Origin: JAPLJC01 sp963697965
Lineage (GTDB): Bacteria > Desulfobacterota > Desulfobaccia > Desulfobaccales > 0-14-0-80-60-11
Reading direction: 5' to 3'
Length of the DNA: 64,000 nucleotides
Assembly: GCA_963697965.1 (NCBI GenBank)
Contig: OY969108.1
Span: 62,001-126,000, forward strand
Shown here: positions 10,140 to 18,984 of the stretch, piece by piece
How the letters are laid out: every line of letters begins with the position of its first letter
How positions within the stretch are numbered: the first letter of the stretch is position 1
The notes under the pieces: model-generated
What the model saw: only the letters and a program-made list of their open reading frames with translations
The model's database searches: none
What the model was told of the DNA's origin: nothing
Position numbers and translations under genes: made by a program

Positions 10140-10420
10140 TGCGGAATCACATATCTAAGGGGACATGAGGCAGGCGTAGAGAATGGTTTTAACTTCGGCT
10201 TGCCCGCTAGCCATCAATTTATGTAATTGACAAACTATTTCCCTCTCCCCCTTTGGGGGGAGAGGGCAGGGTGAGGGGGGTATGAATGGTCTTGTAGGGG
10301 CGCACCCATGTGTGCGCCCGTTACGAAAGCGGGGGCAGTAGGGGCGGACACACGGGTCCGCCCCTACGAAAAAACCAGGCAAAGCCATCCTCACCCGGTG
10401 AAACACTCCCCTAGATTCGG
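10140..10420. repeat. Intergenic composite repeat (inverted copy)
   Basis: The 500-bp gap before the next kinase contains no gene. From about 10175 to 10400 it carries, in reverse orientation, the modules seen at 1809-1950: a GGGCGCACCCATGTGTGCGCCC palindrome near 10298-10320, a GGGGCGGACAC/GGGTCCGCCCC palindrome near 10341-10366, and a TTTCCCTCTCCCC tract. The AT-rich part near 10185-10225 matches the inverted sequence at about 3165-3210. 10420-10575 shows nothing beyond a plausible AT-rich promoter stretch around 10455-10490. Confidence 0.75.
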
Positions 10421-10575
10421 CGCCTCACTCAGAATGACAATTTGAGCTATTCCTGGGCAATTCCGGAAAATTATGTTAAGATATTAGACAAAAGACCCTC
10501 CCCGACCTCCTGGGGCCTAGTTAGCCCTGGTGGCTTGGGTCAAGGAAAGATTTTCACCACTTCCCGGAGTTCAGT

Positions 10576-11766
10576 TTGATTCCTGCCCCTGGCAAACAAC
10601 TGGAAGAGGCCCTTCGGCAAGTCCAGGCAAAGAGCCGGCAGCTGCTGAAGGAGGCCATCCAGGGTAAGACCTTCCTGGAAACCATCCTCAACGGCATCGA
10701 AGATCACATGATGGTGATCGACCTCGACTACCGGATAGTCGAAGTCAACCGTGCCCTCTTGAAAATGCTGGGCTTGGAACGGGGAGAGGTGGTAGGCAAG
10801 CATTGTTACGAACTGTCGCATCACCTGCAAGAGCCCTGCGCCAGCCCCGACCATCCCTGTCCCTTGAAAGACACCGTGGCCACCGGTAAGGCCGCTTCCG
10901 CGGTCCACATCCACTTTGACAAGGACGGCCGGGAAAGTTATGTGCACGTGGTCCACCATCCGCTGTTCGATGAGGCAGGACGGGTCCATCAAGTGGTCGA
11001 CCTGTCCCGGGACATTACCCAGGAAATCACCCGCGTCCGCATCATGCACGACGACAAGATGGCCTCTTTGGGAAAGCTATCCGCCAGCGTCATGCACGAG
11101 ATCAACAATCCCTTGACCGGCATCCTCAATTTTGTCCAATTGATCCAGCGCCTGCTGAAGAAGGGGCCGCCCGGCGAGCCGGAGTTGGCCAAGATGCAGG
11201 AATACCTGGATACGGTTTTTAATGAGACCCAGAGGGTAAGCAAAACCGTTTCCAATCTCCTGCCCTTTGCCCGCAAGTCCAAGCCGGAATTCAAGCCGGT
11301 CTCGCTCAGCACCTTGCTGGCCGAGACCGTCTCCCTCACCGACTATCAGCTGCGGTTGCAGGGAATCGCTGTAGAAACCCGCTTTGCTGCGGACCTGCTG
11401 CCGGTACGAGCCGATCCGGGGCAGATGAAGCAGGTCTTTTTGAACCTGTTGCTCAATGCCCAGGATGCCATGCCCAAAGGCGGCACCCTGACCCTGGCCA
11501 CCAGAAATTCCCGGGGCCGGGAGGTGGTGGTACAGATCAGCGACACCGGGGTGGGCATCCCCAAGGAAAGCCTTTCCCAAATTTTTGAACCGTTCTATAC
11601 CACCAAGAACGCGGGCTCCGGGGTGGGGCTGGGCCTTTCCGTGGTTCAAGGCATCGTCCGGGACCACCAGGGCACCATCAAAGTGGGAAGCGTTGGGGGC
11701 CGGGGCGCCACTTTCACCATCCGTCTGCCCGCCTATAAACCGGGAGTAGACCATGTTGCCTCATAA
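10576..11766 (+). CDS. PAS-domain sensor histidine kinase, NtrB-like
   Basis: A 396-residue cytoplasmic kinase. It has an N-terminal helix, a PAS domain (about residues 35-150) with the insert CASPDHPCPLKDTVATG, a HisKA domain with phospho-accepting His174 in SVMHEINNPL, and a HATPase domain (NLLLNAQDAM, DTGVGIP, GLGLSVVQGI). The start chosen is TTG 10576 with GGAG at 10566-10569; no ATG or GTG lies nearby in frame. The gene overlaps the following sigma-54-type regulator by 14 bp, so the two form a two-component system of the NtrBC/AtoSC kind. The CxxxxxxC pattern in the PAS domain could bind a metal or sense redox, which is inference. Confidence 0.9.
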   Translation: MIPAPGKQLEEALRQVQAKSRQLLKEAIQGKTFLETILNGIEDHMMVIDLDYRIVEVNRALLKMLGLERGEVVGKHCYELSHHLQEPCASPDHPCPLKDTVATGKAASAVHIHFDKDGRESYVHVVHHPLFDEAGRVHQVVDLSRDITQEITRVRIMHDDKMASLGKLSASVMHEINNPLTGILNFVQLIQRLLKKGPPGEPELAKMQEYLDTVFNETQRVSKTVSNLLPFARKSKPEFKPVSLSTLLAETVSLTDYQLRLQGIAVETRFAADLLPVRADPGQMKQVFLNLLLNAQDAMPKGGTLTLATRNSRGREVVVQISDTGVGIPKESLSQIFEPFYTTKNAGSGVGLGLSVVQGIVRDHQGTIKVGSVGGRGATFTIRLPAYKPGVDHVAS

Positions 11767-13096
11767 GAAGATCTCCATCCTGGTAGTGGATGACGAGCTG
11801 AGTATCCGGGAATCTCTGAGCGGCTGGCTGGAGCAGGACGGCTACGCAGTGGAAAGTGCGGCCGACGGGCCCGCGGCGCTGGCCAAGGCCCAGGAAACCC
11901 ATTACGACATCATGCTCCTGGACGTCAAGATGCCCCGGATGGACGGGATTACGGTGCTCAAGAATCTGAGGGAAGGCAATGTCGATACCGCGGTGGTGGT
12001 CATGACGGCCCACGGGGCCATCCAGGACGCGGTGGAGGCCATGAAGCTGGGCGCTCACGATTATCTGCTCAAACCCTTCGACCTGGAGGAAATGAGTCTC
12101 ATTATCGAGAAACTGGTGCAGGTGCAGACCCTGGCCATGGAAAATCTGATTCTCAAAGACCGGGTGGCAACCATTAGCCGCTTTGAAAACCTGGTGGGCC
12201 AATCGCCACCCATGCTCCAGCTCTTTGAGACCATCGTGGACGTGGCGCATAGTGACGCCACCGTATTGCTTACCGGGGAAACCGGCACCGGCAAGGAGTT
12301 GGTGGCCCGGTCCATTCACGCCCAGAGTTCCCGCGGCTACGGCCCTTTTATTGCCACCAACTGCGGGGCCTTCACCGAACATCTGCTGGAGAGCGAACTC
12401 TTCGGGCACGAGAAAGGAGCCTTCACCGACGCCAGCTACACTAAGAAAGGCCGGCTGGAAATGGCCCAGGGCGGCACCCTCTTCCTGGATGAAGTGGGCG
12501 ACATCTCTATAAAAATGCAGATCGACCTGCTGCGGGTCCTGGAAACCCGGGAATTTACCCGGGTGGGCGGCACCGTCCCGTTACACAGCGACTTTCGGGT
12601 CATCGCCGCCACCCATCAGGACCTCCAGGAAGGCATCCTTAAGAAAACCTTCCGTCAGGACTTCTATTACCGGCTGAACGTCATCCATGTGCAGGTGCCG
12701 CCCCTAAGGGAGCGACCGGAGGACATCCCCCTGCTGGCCCAGCATTTCCTGAGGCGCTATGCCACCGAGACCAACAAGAAGATGGACTCCATTCATCCGG
12801 AGGCCCTGGAGGCCATGCGGCAGTACTCCTGGCCGGGGAACGTCCGGGAGTTGGAAAACGCCATCGAGCGGGCGGTGGTGGTGGGAAAAGGCCGGCAGCT
12901 CAAACCCAAAGACCTGCCCTTTGGGGCGGCCGCGGCGGAGGAGCCGGCAGGCCTGTCCCTGGAGGACGTGGAGCGCCGCTACATCGCTCAGGTGCTGGCC
13001 TCAGCCAAAGGCCACATCTCCAACGCCGCCAAGGTCCTCCGGATTAACCGCACCACGCTTTACCACAAGATCAAGAAATATGGCCTGGCGCCATGA
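11753..13096 (+). CDS. Sigma-54-dependent response regulator (NtrC/AtoC family)
   Basis: A 447-residue activator with a receiver domain (acidic pair VVDDE, phospho-acceptor Asp57 in LLDVKMPRMDG, conserved KPF), a AAA+ domain (Walker A GETGTGKE, Walker B GTLFLDEVGD, R-finger region FRQDFYYRLNV) and a Fis-type helix-turn-helix (AAKVLRINRTTLYHKIKKYG). The sigma-54-contacting loop reads GAFTDA instead of the commonest GAFTGA; this variant exists in natural activators but departs from the consensus. Translationally coupled to the kinase upstream. A candidate -24/-12 promoter is present before the kdp operon at 26932-26947, but nothing ties this regulator to it directly. Confidence 0.95.
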   Translation: MLPHKKISILVVDDELSIRESLSGWLEQDGYAVESAADGPAALAKAQETHYDIMLLDVKMPRMDGITVLKNLREGNVDTAVVVMTAHGAIQDAVEAMKLGAHDYLLKPFDLEEMSLIIEKLVQVQTLAMENLILKDRVATISRFENLVGQSPPMLQLFETIVDVAHSDATVLLTGETGTGKELVARSIHAQSSRGYGPFIATNCGAFTEHLLESELFGHEKGAFTDASYTKKGRLEMAQGGTLFLDEVGDISIKMQIDLLRVLETREFTRVGGTVPLHSDFRVIAATHQDLQEGILKKTFRQDFYYRLNVIHVQVPPLRERPEDIPLLAQHFLRRYATETNKKMDSIHPEALEAMRQYSWPGNVRELENAIERAVVVGKGRQLKPKDLPFGAAAAEEPAGLSLEDVERRYIAQVLASAKGHISNAAKVLRINRTTLYHKIKKYGLAP

Positions 13097-13140
13097 ATAT
13101 GGCTGGCCCAGCAGCCTCCCGGCCCTAGGGCCTTAAGCAC

Positions 13141-13775
13141 ATGCCGCGCCTTCCGGTTTTGGGTTTGGTCCCCTTGGGACCGGTGGATCCGCAGATCCTC
13201 CGTCATTTACGCAGGGCCATCGCCAGGATGCTGGGCCTGCCGGTGCGCATCCTGCGCCCCAGACCCCTGCCCTCCCCTAGCTACCACCTGGGGCGTAAAC
13301 AATACCTCTCCACCCTGCTACTCGAAAACCTCCTGGAGGGCTCCGGGGGACCTTGGCGGGTTCTGGGAATAACCGCGGCGGACCTCTACATCCCGATATT
13401 TACCTTCGTATTCGGAGAGGCCCAATTGGACGGGAAGGCCGCCGTGGTCTCCCTCTTTCGCCCCCGGGGGACGCCGGTGGCGTCCGGCCGCCTCAAGCTC
13501 TCCTGTTAAGGCGCCTCCTCCTGTTGAGCCTGCATGAGTTGAGCCATACCTTCGGCCTCGGCCACTGCCGGCAGCCCGGCTGCCTGATGGGTTTTTCCGC
13601 CAACCTGGAAAAGTTGGACCAGAAGAACCTGGCCTACTGCGAGTATTGTCAAATCATGCTGGGGGATTATCTGTTGGAGCAGGGGGTGCTCCCCCGACTC
13701 CGGCGGCAGGCGGAGACCAGGGCGCCGGGGGCACCCCGCCCCGTTTGGGATAGGGACAGTACCGGGCGGCGCTGA
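13141..13775 (+). pseudogene. Archaemetzincin-like zinc metalloprotease, frameshifted
   Basis: The first frame (13141-13509) gives the N-terminal archaemetzincin region, including GLVPLGPVD and AAVVSLFRPR. The zinc site lies in another frame (to 13775): HELSHTFGLGHC, then the second Cys of the CxxxxC element in RQPGCLMGFSANLEKLDQKN and CEYC, matching the family pattern HExxHxxGxxH plus a four-cysteine second zinc site. Joining them needs loss of one base relative to an intact gene, most likely in the C/G run CCCCCGGGGG at 13461-13470. Joined length is about 210 residues, slightly above the usual 170-190. It is either a recent pseudogene or a homopolymer sequencing error. It follows the sigma-54 regulator by 44 bp on the same strand. 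Confidence 0.8.
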
Positions 13776-13869
13776 TGGCCGCGGCTGCTGGCTGGGGCCG
13801 CAGGCAGCGCTTCTGCCTGGAAGGGGCGCACGGGTAGAGGAAACGTTCTGGCCGCAGCCGAATCCGGCC

Positions 13870-14232
13870 TGCGGCTCACTACTATTGTTATGCCCCTACA
13901 ATTATCTTACCAAAAGATTTGAGATAACCCCCCCCTCCCTGAGAGGGGAGGGGAATGGTGTGAGGGGCGGTTTTGTATGGGTATTCGTAGGGGCGGACCC
14001 AAGTGTCCGCCCTGTAGGGGCGGGTTTAAAACTCGCCCCTACAATGCCCCCACTTTCGTGGGGGGCGCACACATGGGTGCGCCCCTACAAGACCATTCAT
14101 GCCCCCTCACCCTGCCCTCTCCCCCAATGGGGGAGAGGGGAGAAAGCAGGAGAACTCTACAAGTTAATCAGAGAAGATTTGGTAACCTTGATTACAAAGG
14201 CAGTTCAGCAAAAACCTTGCCGGACCCTACTA
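13870..14232. repeat. Composite repeat element between archaemetzincin and the GcvH-like gene
   Basis: The 470-bp gap holds no gene. About 13876-13926 is an inverted copy of 6900-6949. The three-palindrome composite follows (GGCGGACCC/GTGTCCGCC near 13987-14013, arm GTAGGGGCGGGTTT at 14014-14042 with one change, and GGCGCACACATGGGTGCGCC near 14064-14085). The right boundary TTGCCGGACCCTACT (14217-14231) is a one-base variant of the 3272-3285 end. No matching left terminal repeat is visible, so it may be a chimera of two element types. Confidence 0.75.
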
Positions 14233-14245
14233 CCCCTGCCCGCTT

Positions 14246-14860
14246 TTAAGACCTTTTCCGCCAGTCCCGGGTCACGTTGGTCAGGAGGAACTCCTTGACC
14301 AGGCGCCGCCAGCCCACATTGGGGAACTGACCGTAGACATCGTCGACGACCTCGCCGCCACTGGGGAGGGTGGCGCCCACGGTGCCTTCCATGATGAACA
14401 GCAAGCGGTGGGACTCTTGGTCGATCCAGGTGGCATTGGCCTCCCCGAAAAACAGCTTCTCCAGATTTTGCCTGAGATTGGCGGGTCTGACCTTGAACAG
14501 CCAGCCCTCTCCATAGGGATCGCGGTTAATCAGGCCGGGGTCCTGCCGCACCTTGGGATTGACGGCTTCGATGGCGCCATCCACCGGCGCCTCCAGGGAA
14601 GCCTTGTTTCCCTGTCTGAACAAGGCCATGCAAACATGATCCTGATAGTAAACCTTGCCGATCTCAGGAAACTTGAGCTCGTCGGCTTGACCCAGGAGCT
14701 TTTGGGAAAAGTCATCCAATCCTACCCGCACCTGGCCGCTCTCCTCCAGGACTGCCCAACTGTGCCCCCGGTGCAGGTAATAGAAGTTAACGGGCACCTT
14801 GAAACCAAAGACATTCGCCATTGGCGCCCCTGAAGGCGTCTTGGGATCCTGGGGATTCAT
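14246..14860 (-). CDS. GcvH-like lipoyl-domain protein with C-terminal extension
   Basis: A 204-residue protein whose first two thirds match the glycine cleavage H-protein fold: HRGHSWAVLEESGQVRVGLD, then FSQKLLG, then a hairpin NKASLEAPVDGAIEAVN in which Lys86 sits at the lipoylation position, and NRDPYGEGWLFKVRP. Ordinary H proteins are about 125-130 residues; this one has about 60 additional C-terminal residues of unknown fold. No other glycine-cleavage gene is nearby. It is divergent from an SQR-like flavoprotein, which suggests a lipoyl carrier for sulfur or redox chemistry, as for LbpA in the sHdr pathway; this is inference. Start ATG 14860 has GAGGAGG upstream. Confidence 0.8.
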   Translation of the reverse strand: MNPQDPKTPSGAPMANVFGFKVPVNFYYLHRGHSWAVLEESGQVRVGLDDFSQKLLGQADELKFPEIGKVYYQDHVCMALFRQGNKASLEAPVDGAIEAVNPKVRQDPGLINRDPYGEGWLFKVRPANLRQNLEKLFFGEANATWIDQESHRLLFIMEGTVGATLPSGGEVVDDVYGQFPNVGWRRLVKEFLLTNVTRDWRKRS

Positions 14861-15360
14861 GACCTGTGCCTCCTCGTTAAACAGGATGTGTTACTGAAGC
14901 GGTGGTCCCGGTGTGGCGCAGGAGCCGGCAACCTGACGGCCCTTCTCTCTTTCTAGATGTCAGGAGATAGCAAGGAGTGGGCCAACCTGGGGGGTAATTT
15001 CTTATCTATCATAAACCATTAGTAAATTAACCAGGACCATCGCCGCCCGGGATGATTGACTATCTGGACGGAGTTGCTTTTATGTTGAATAAATCAACAA
15101 AAATTTTTATCCATAGGCTATCTTATGGATATTACAATATTATTTAATGCTTAATAATTCAACATTACCTTTTGCGTATTGTGTAAAATATCGACACAAA
15201 TAATGGTCTTCCTAGATTAATGGGGTGCTTAATATTCTTCGCTTGCATTTTCACCGGATTCATTTTAGGTTTAGAAATTCGCCGAAAATCCGGCTTCTTT
15301 GCACAATTAACAGCGTCCTTTGTTAAAGGGCGGGAATAGACTAACAGAAAGGCGCGGACT
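14861..15360. promoter_or_regulatory. AT-rich divergent control region with several inverted repeats
   Basis: A 500-bp gap between the divergent GcvH-like and SQR-like genes with no coding frame. The AT-rich core 15080-15210 contains GTTGA-N5-TCAAC (15084-15098), ATCCATA/TATGGAT (15109-15130), ATGTTGAAT (15082-15090) repeated inverted as ATTCAACAT (15157-15165), and TTGTGT-N9-ACACAA (15179-15199). The last has a CRP/FNR-like dyad form, though it is not a consensus site. These are candidate operators; no clear -35/-10 pair could be fixed. Confidence 0.5.
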
Positions 15361-16608
15361 ATGAAAAATCTGGTCGTTTTGGGTTATGGCGCCGGCGGCA
15401 CCATGGTCGCCACCAAGCTTCGGGAAAAGCTGGAAGGGTCCGAATGGAAGATCACCGTCATCGATCGGGATTGGCAGCACCACTACCAACCGGGCTGGCT
15501 CTTCATCCCCTTCGGCATTTACACCCAGGAAGAGTGCGTCAAGCCCAAACTCGATTTTGTCCTCAAGGGCATCGAGTTCGTCCTGGATGAAGTGACCAAT
15601 ATCGACCCGGTCAAGAAGCGGATCAAGACCAAGAAAGGCCATTATGATTACGACTGGCTGGTGGTGGCCACCGGCTGCCGCATCATGCCCGGGGAGGTCG
15701 AGGGCATGATGGAGGGCTGGCGGGGCGACATTCAAGACTATTATACCCCCGATGGCGCCGTGGCCCTCCACAAGAAATGGAAGTACTTCAAGAAAGGCAA
15801 AATCGTCCTCAATATTGCCGAGATGCCCATCAAATGCCCGGTGGCCCCCCTGGAGTTCATCTTTATGGCTGACTGGTACTTCACGGTCAACGGGGTGCGG
15901 AACGATATCGAACTGGAACTGGTGACCCCGCTCTCCGGCGCCTTCACCAAGCCGATGGCGTCCGCGGCGCTGACCAAACTGTGCGAGGAAAAAAATATCA
16001 AGATCACCCCCAATTTCGATATCGCCGAAGTCAACGCCGGCGCCAAAATTATCACCTCCGCCAAGGGTGATGAGGTCAATTACGATCTGTTGGTGGCCAT
16101 TCCTCCCAACTTCGGGGCCCAGGTCATCATCGACAGCGAAATTGGCGACCCCATGGGCTACATCGACACGGATAACGGCACCTTGAAGGCCAAAAAGTAC
16201 GAAAATATGTACGTGGTAGGCGACGCCACCAACGTTCCCACTTCCAAGGCGGGGGCCGTGGCCCACTACGAATCGGACATCATCGTCATGAACCTCATCC
16301 GGGAAATCGAGGGCCAGGAGCCTTTGCCGGAGTTCGACGGCCACTCCACCTGCTTCATCGTCACCGGCTACGAAAAGGCCAGCCTCATCGACTTCAACTA
16401 TAAGGTCGAACCCCTGCCGGGCAAGTACCCCTTCCCGGGTTTGGGACCCTTCTCCCTCTTGGGGGAAAGCTACGTCAACTACTGGGGCAAAATGATGTTC
16501 AAATGGGTCTATTTCAACATGATGCTCAAGGGCAAGGAACTGCCCCTGGAACCCCAGATGTTCATGGCCGGCAAAATGCTCAGCCATGTCTACCACGTTT
16601 ATGGTTAA
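15361..16608 (+). CDS. Sulfide:quinone oxidoreductase-like FAD enzyme
   Basis: A 415-residue flavoprotein of the SQR/flavocytochrome c sulfide dehydrogenase family. It has an N-terminal dinucleotide-binding motif (LGYGAGGTMVA), a DWLVVATGC strand, a second FAD motif NMYVVGDATNV, and cysteines at positions expected for sulfide chemistry: Cys159 in MPIKCPVAP and Cys331 in HSTCFIVTGYE. The C-terminal part (KMMFKWVYFNMMLKG) is amphipathic, suited to peripheral membrane attachment. Sulfide oxidation to quinone is the likely reaction, but members of this DUF1641-linked branch are poorly characterised. ATG with AGAAAGG upstream. The next gene, DUF1641, begins 13 bp after the stop. Confidence 0.85.
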   Translation: MKNLVVLGYGAGGTMVATKLREKLEGSEWKITVIDRDWQHHYQPGWLFIPFGIYTQEECVKPKLDFVLKGIEFVLDEVTNIDPVKKRIKTKKGHYDYDWLVVATGCRIMPGEVEGMMEGWRGDIQDYYTPDGAVALHKKWKYFKKGKIVLNIAEMPIKCPVAPLEFIFMADWYFTVNGVRNDIELELVTPLSGAFTKPMASAALTKLCEEKNIKITPNFDIAEVNAGAKIITSAKGDEVNYDLLVAIPPNFGAQVIIDSEIGDPMGYIDTDNGTLKAKKYENMYVVGDATNVPTSKAGAVAHYESDIIVMNLIREIEGQEPLPEFDGHSTCFIVTGYEKASLIDFNYKVEPLPGKYPFPGLGPFSLLGESYVNYWGKMMFKWVYFNMMLKGKELPLEPQMFMAGKMLSHVYHVYG

Positions 16609-16621
16609 GGGGGGCCAGGGC

Positions 16622-17290
16622 ATGACCGATAAAAACCCGAGCCAAGAGCAAATGCTCCTGGAGCGCCTGGACCGGATGGAGGAGCAGTTGCGGACCCTGG
16701 TCAAGGCCCAGCAGGGCCTGGCGGAGTTGAAGAACGATCTCTCCCCCCTGCTGAACTCAGCCATCAAACGCGTCATCGACGAGCTGGGGATGGTGGAGGC
16801 CGGCTTTGAATTGGAAGACATCTTCGACCTGGTGAAAAGGGGTATGCGCAGCATCCGCAACCTCACCCAGGCCTTGGAGACGATGGAGAACCTCTTCGAC
16901 CTGTGGAACGCCATGGAGCCCATGCTGAAGTCCACGGTGCCCAATCTCATCAACTACATGGACAACCTGGAGCAGAAGGGGGTGTTCCGGACCTACTCGG
17001 CCATGCTGGAGGTCCGGGCCAAGGTGGCGCAGCACTATCCCCCCGAGGAAATCGCCGCCATGGGGGATGGCTTCGTCGTACTCCTGAGCCTCCTCAAGAA
17101 ACTGTCTAAGCCCGAGATGATCGATTTTATCAACAGGCTGATGGAGCTTCCCGTGGGGCTAAATCTACAGGCCGCCAAACCGGTGGGCGCCATGGGCATG
17201 CTCTCTGCCATGGGCAACAAAGAGACCCGGCAGGGCTTGGGGGTGGCCCTGGAACTCACCAAGGCCCTGGGCAAGCTCAAGGCCGATTAG
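16622..17290 (+). CDS. DUF1641 family protein
   Basis: A 222-residue, largely helical cytoplasmic protein. The N-terminus (about residues 5-45) is a heptad-like coiled coil (LERLDRMEEQLRTLVK). The C-terminal half contains the DUF1641 signature region, with GVFRTYSAML and a late GAMGMLSAMGNKETRQGLG. Genes of this family commonly sit beside SQR-like or formate-dehydrogenase-associated flavoproteins; function is unknown. The frame is open upstream to 16586, but ATG 16622 has a G-rich ribosome site and avoids overlapping the SQR gene. It probably forms a two-gene operon with it. Confidence 0.85.
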   Translation: MTDKNPSQEQMLLERLDRMEEQLRTLVKAQQGLAELKNDLSPLLNSAIKRVIDELGMVEAGFELEDIFDLVKRGMRSIRNLTQALETMENLFDLWNAMEPMLKSTVPNLINYMDNLEQKGVFRTYSAMLEVRAKVAQHYPPEEIAAMGDGFVVLLSLLKKLSKPEMIDFINRLMELPVGLNLQAAKPVGAMGMLSAMGNKETRQGLGVALELTKALGKLKAD

Positions 17291-17309
17291 GCCCAGGACT
17301 GCGGCGCCC

Positions 17310-17480
17310 GCGCCTTCCGGCGATATCAACATACTATACCGATGCAGGCAAATCCTATCTCCCCTGCGAGGGGTCGAAAGTGGTTGAGGGGTGTTTTCAG
17401 CGGCCATTTTACCCCCCCCCCTCACCCTGCCCTCTCCCCCCCAAAGGGGGAGAGGGAAATAACTTGTAAATTCCATTGGA
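17310..17480. repeat. Repeat remnant on the left flank of the AT-rich islet
   Basis: The 234-bp gap contains CGATATCAACATACTATACCGATG (about 17321-17344), matching in two shorter blocks the internal part of the 3025-3285 element, followed by CCCCTGCGAGGGG and a CTCTCCCCCCCAAAGGGGGAGAG hairpin near 17430-17455. It is a degraded copy lacking recognisable terminal repeats. Confidence 0.6.
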
Positions 17481-17530
17481 TATGTAGGGGCAACCCGTTG
17501 GCCAAAACTGCCGCATAATCTCAGGTGAAC

Positions 17531-18109
17531 ATGGCAGTAGTAAAGAGTGTCATTGTAGAAAAAAATCAAATTATCAATACATATGCCCAACTGTGGAATG
17601 TAGCAAGCTTATTCTTAGAAAAGGCCGAAGAAGATCAAACTGGTTCAACTTGGGCATCGATGGCCAGCTTAGTTTTTACAGCTTTCTCTTTGGAAGCATA
17701 TTTTAATCATATCGGAGAAAAAGTTTTTAAATCTTGGAACGCCCTCGAAAACTTACCTCCTCTAAATAAACTCGACGTGATATGCGAAAAACTCGAAATT
17801 AAATTGGATTACTCACGCAGGCCGTATCAAACAATTAAGGCATTATTCAAATTTAGAAACGAATTGGCTCATGGTAAAACCGTCAGACTATCTAACAAAG
17901 AAATTCTTAATCTAAATGTCGACATAGATAAATATCTTGGTGAACACTTGAAAGCTTGGTGGCAAAAATACTGTACGCAAGATAGTGCGGTTCGTGCTCG
18001 TGAAGATTCAGAAAAAATCATGAGACTTGTTCACGAGAGTGCCAAAATTAAAGACGACCCTTTATTCTTTCTTGGAATTGGATCTCACTCAGCTAAAGTG
18101 ACTGCTTAA
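17531..18109 (+). CDS. HEPN-like domain protein in AT-rich islet
   Basis: A protein of about 192 residues from ATG 17531 (a GTG at 17525 is also possible). It is mostly helical and contains RNELAH, fitting the R-x4-H signature of HEPN RNases, in a helix-rich context (YQTIKALFKFRNELAHG). HEPN proteins act as toxins, RNases in defence systems, or partners of MNT nucleotidyltransferases; no MNT gene adjoins here. The DNA is clearly more AT-rich than the background and repeats flank it, consistent with horizontal gain. Whether it is catalytic or a structural HEPN is not decidable, and the motif is short, so the call is tentative. Confidence 0.55.
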   Translation: MAVVKSVIVEKNQIINTYAQLWNVASLFLEKAEEDQTGSTWASMASLVFTAFSLEAYFNHIGEKVFKSWNALENLPPLNKLDVICEKLEIKLDYSRRPYQTIKALFKFRNELAHGKTVRLSNKEILNLNVDIDKYLGEHLKAWWQKYCTQDSAVRAREDSEKIMRLVHESAKIKDDPLFFLGIGSHSAKVTA

Positions 18110-18251
18110 GGCAAATCCTCTTTCTCCCTCATTTCCAGGGCTGTGACCCGGCGCTCCATTCTAATTTTTATGGGCCAAGAACCATTTTTTACTGCGGAGG
18201 CCAAGGCTGCGGCAATGTCTGTTAATACTTATTTTTATAAGGGCGTGGCTT

Positions 18252-18924
18252 ATGTTTTGGGAATCAGTTTCTAAAGGGCTTTATGTTCTAACTTTCTGGC
18301 AGGCTTATGTTGCCTTTTTAATTTATTTTTTCCTTAGTGTCACACCCTTAATTATATCCTATTCTATTATAAGAAACTTTGAAGCAGCGGGTTGCTTGGG
18401 GACATTGTTACAACCTTTTTTTTATGCTTTTGCCACTTGGGTATTTGTTTTAACCATGGCACCAATTTTATTAGGCTTATCTGGAAAAGCCGCCTGGTCA
18501 TTTCCATGGATAATTCTAATTGATAATCCATGGTGGACCATAAAGATTGTAGGAGTAATTCTTTTGGTGAGTATTGCCATTGCTGCTTTCATCCCTATCA
18601 TTGGCGTGATGCCATCCGTGCAAACCTTGGTCTCAGGCACTATATCCATTATGTCAGTGCTTGGCCTAATTGACCAAATAAGACCTGATTTAAATATATC
18701 TAATATTTCTTTATTTCCTGGCTATTTGTATATGGTTGGCTTTTTGCTCATATCTGGAATTACTTTACGAGTTGGACTATTCATTACTACCTGTTCTTGT
18801 GTCTTTAATTGGTGATGAGTCCATGGGCATGATTCAGTTTATTGCCTTTTCTCTTGGGGGGCTATTTGGTTTCATGCCACTTTTCATTTATGCTGCCTGG
18901 CTGGGTTGCCAAATAGCACATTAA
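18252..18924 (+). pseudogene. Multi-pass membrane protein, probably frameshifted
   Basis: The first frame (18252-18815) encodes 187 residues with about five hydrophobic segments, then changes abruptly to FITTCSCVFNW. Shifting by one base near 18770 extends the protein with a further hydrophobic stretch (LLPVLVSLIGDES, then GMIQFIAFSLGGLFGF) to a stop at 18924. A join after SGITLR gives one continuous membrane protein of about 223 residues. No family was recognised. AT content matches the HEPN-like gene upstream, so both probably arrived together. The frameshift could be real decay or a sequence error. Confidence 0.5.
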
Positions 18925-18984
18925 TCTACCCCATTTTCAAGAATGTGAGTTTGTTTCGTAATAAAAATAATTACCCAATAATTA

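Noticed and set aside
15307..16953. A 548-codon minus-strand frame across the SQR and DUF1641 genes
   Set aside because: It spans two real genes in antisense and has no recognisable domain.
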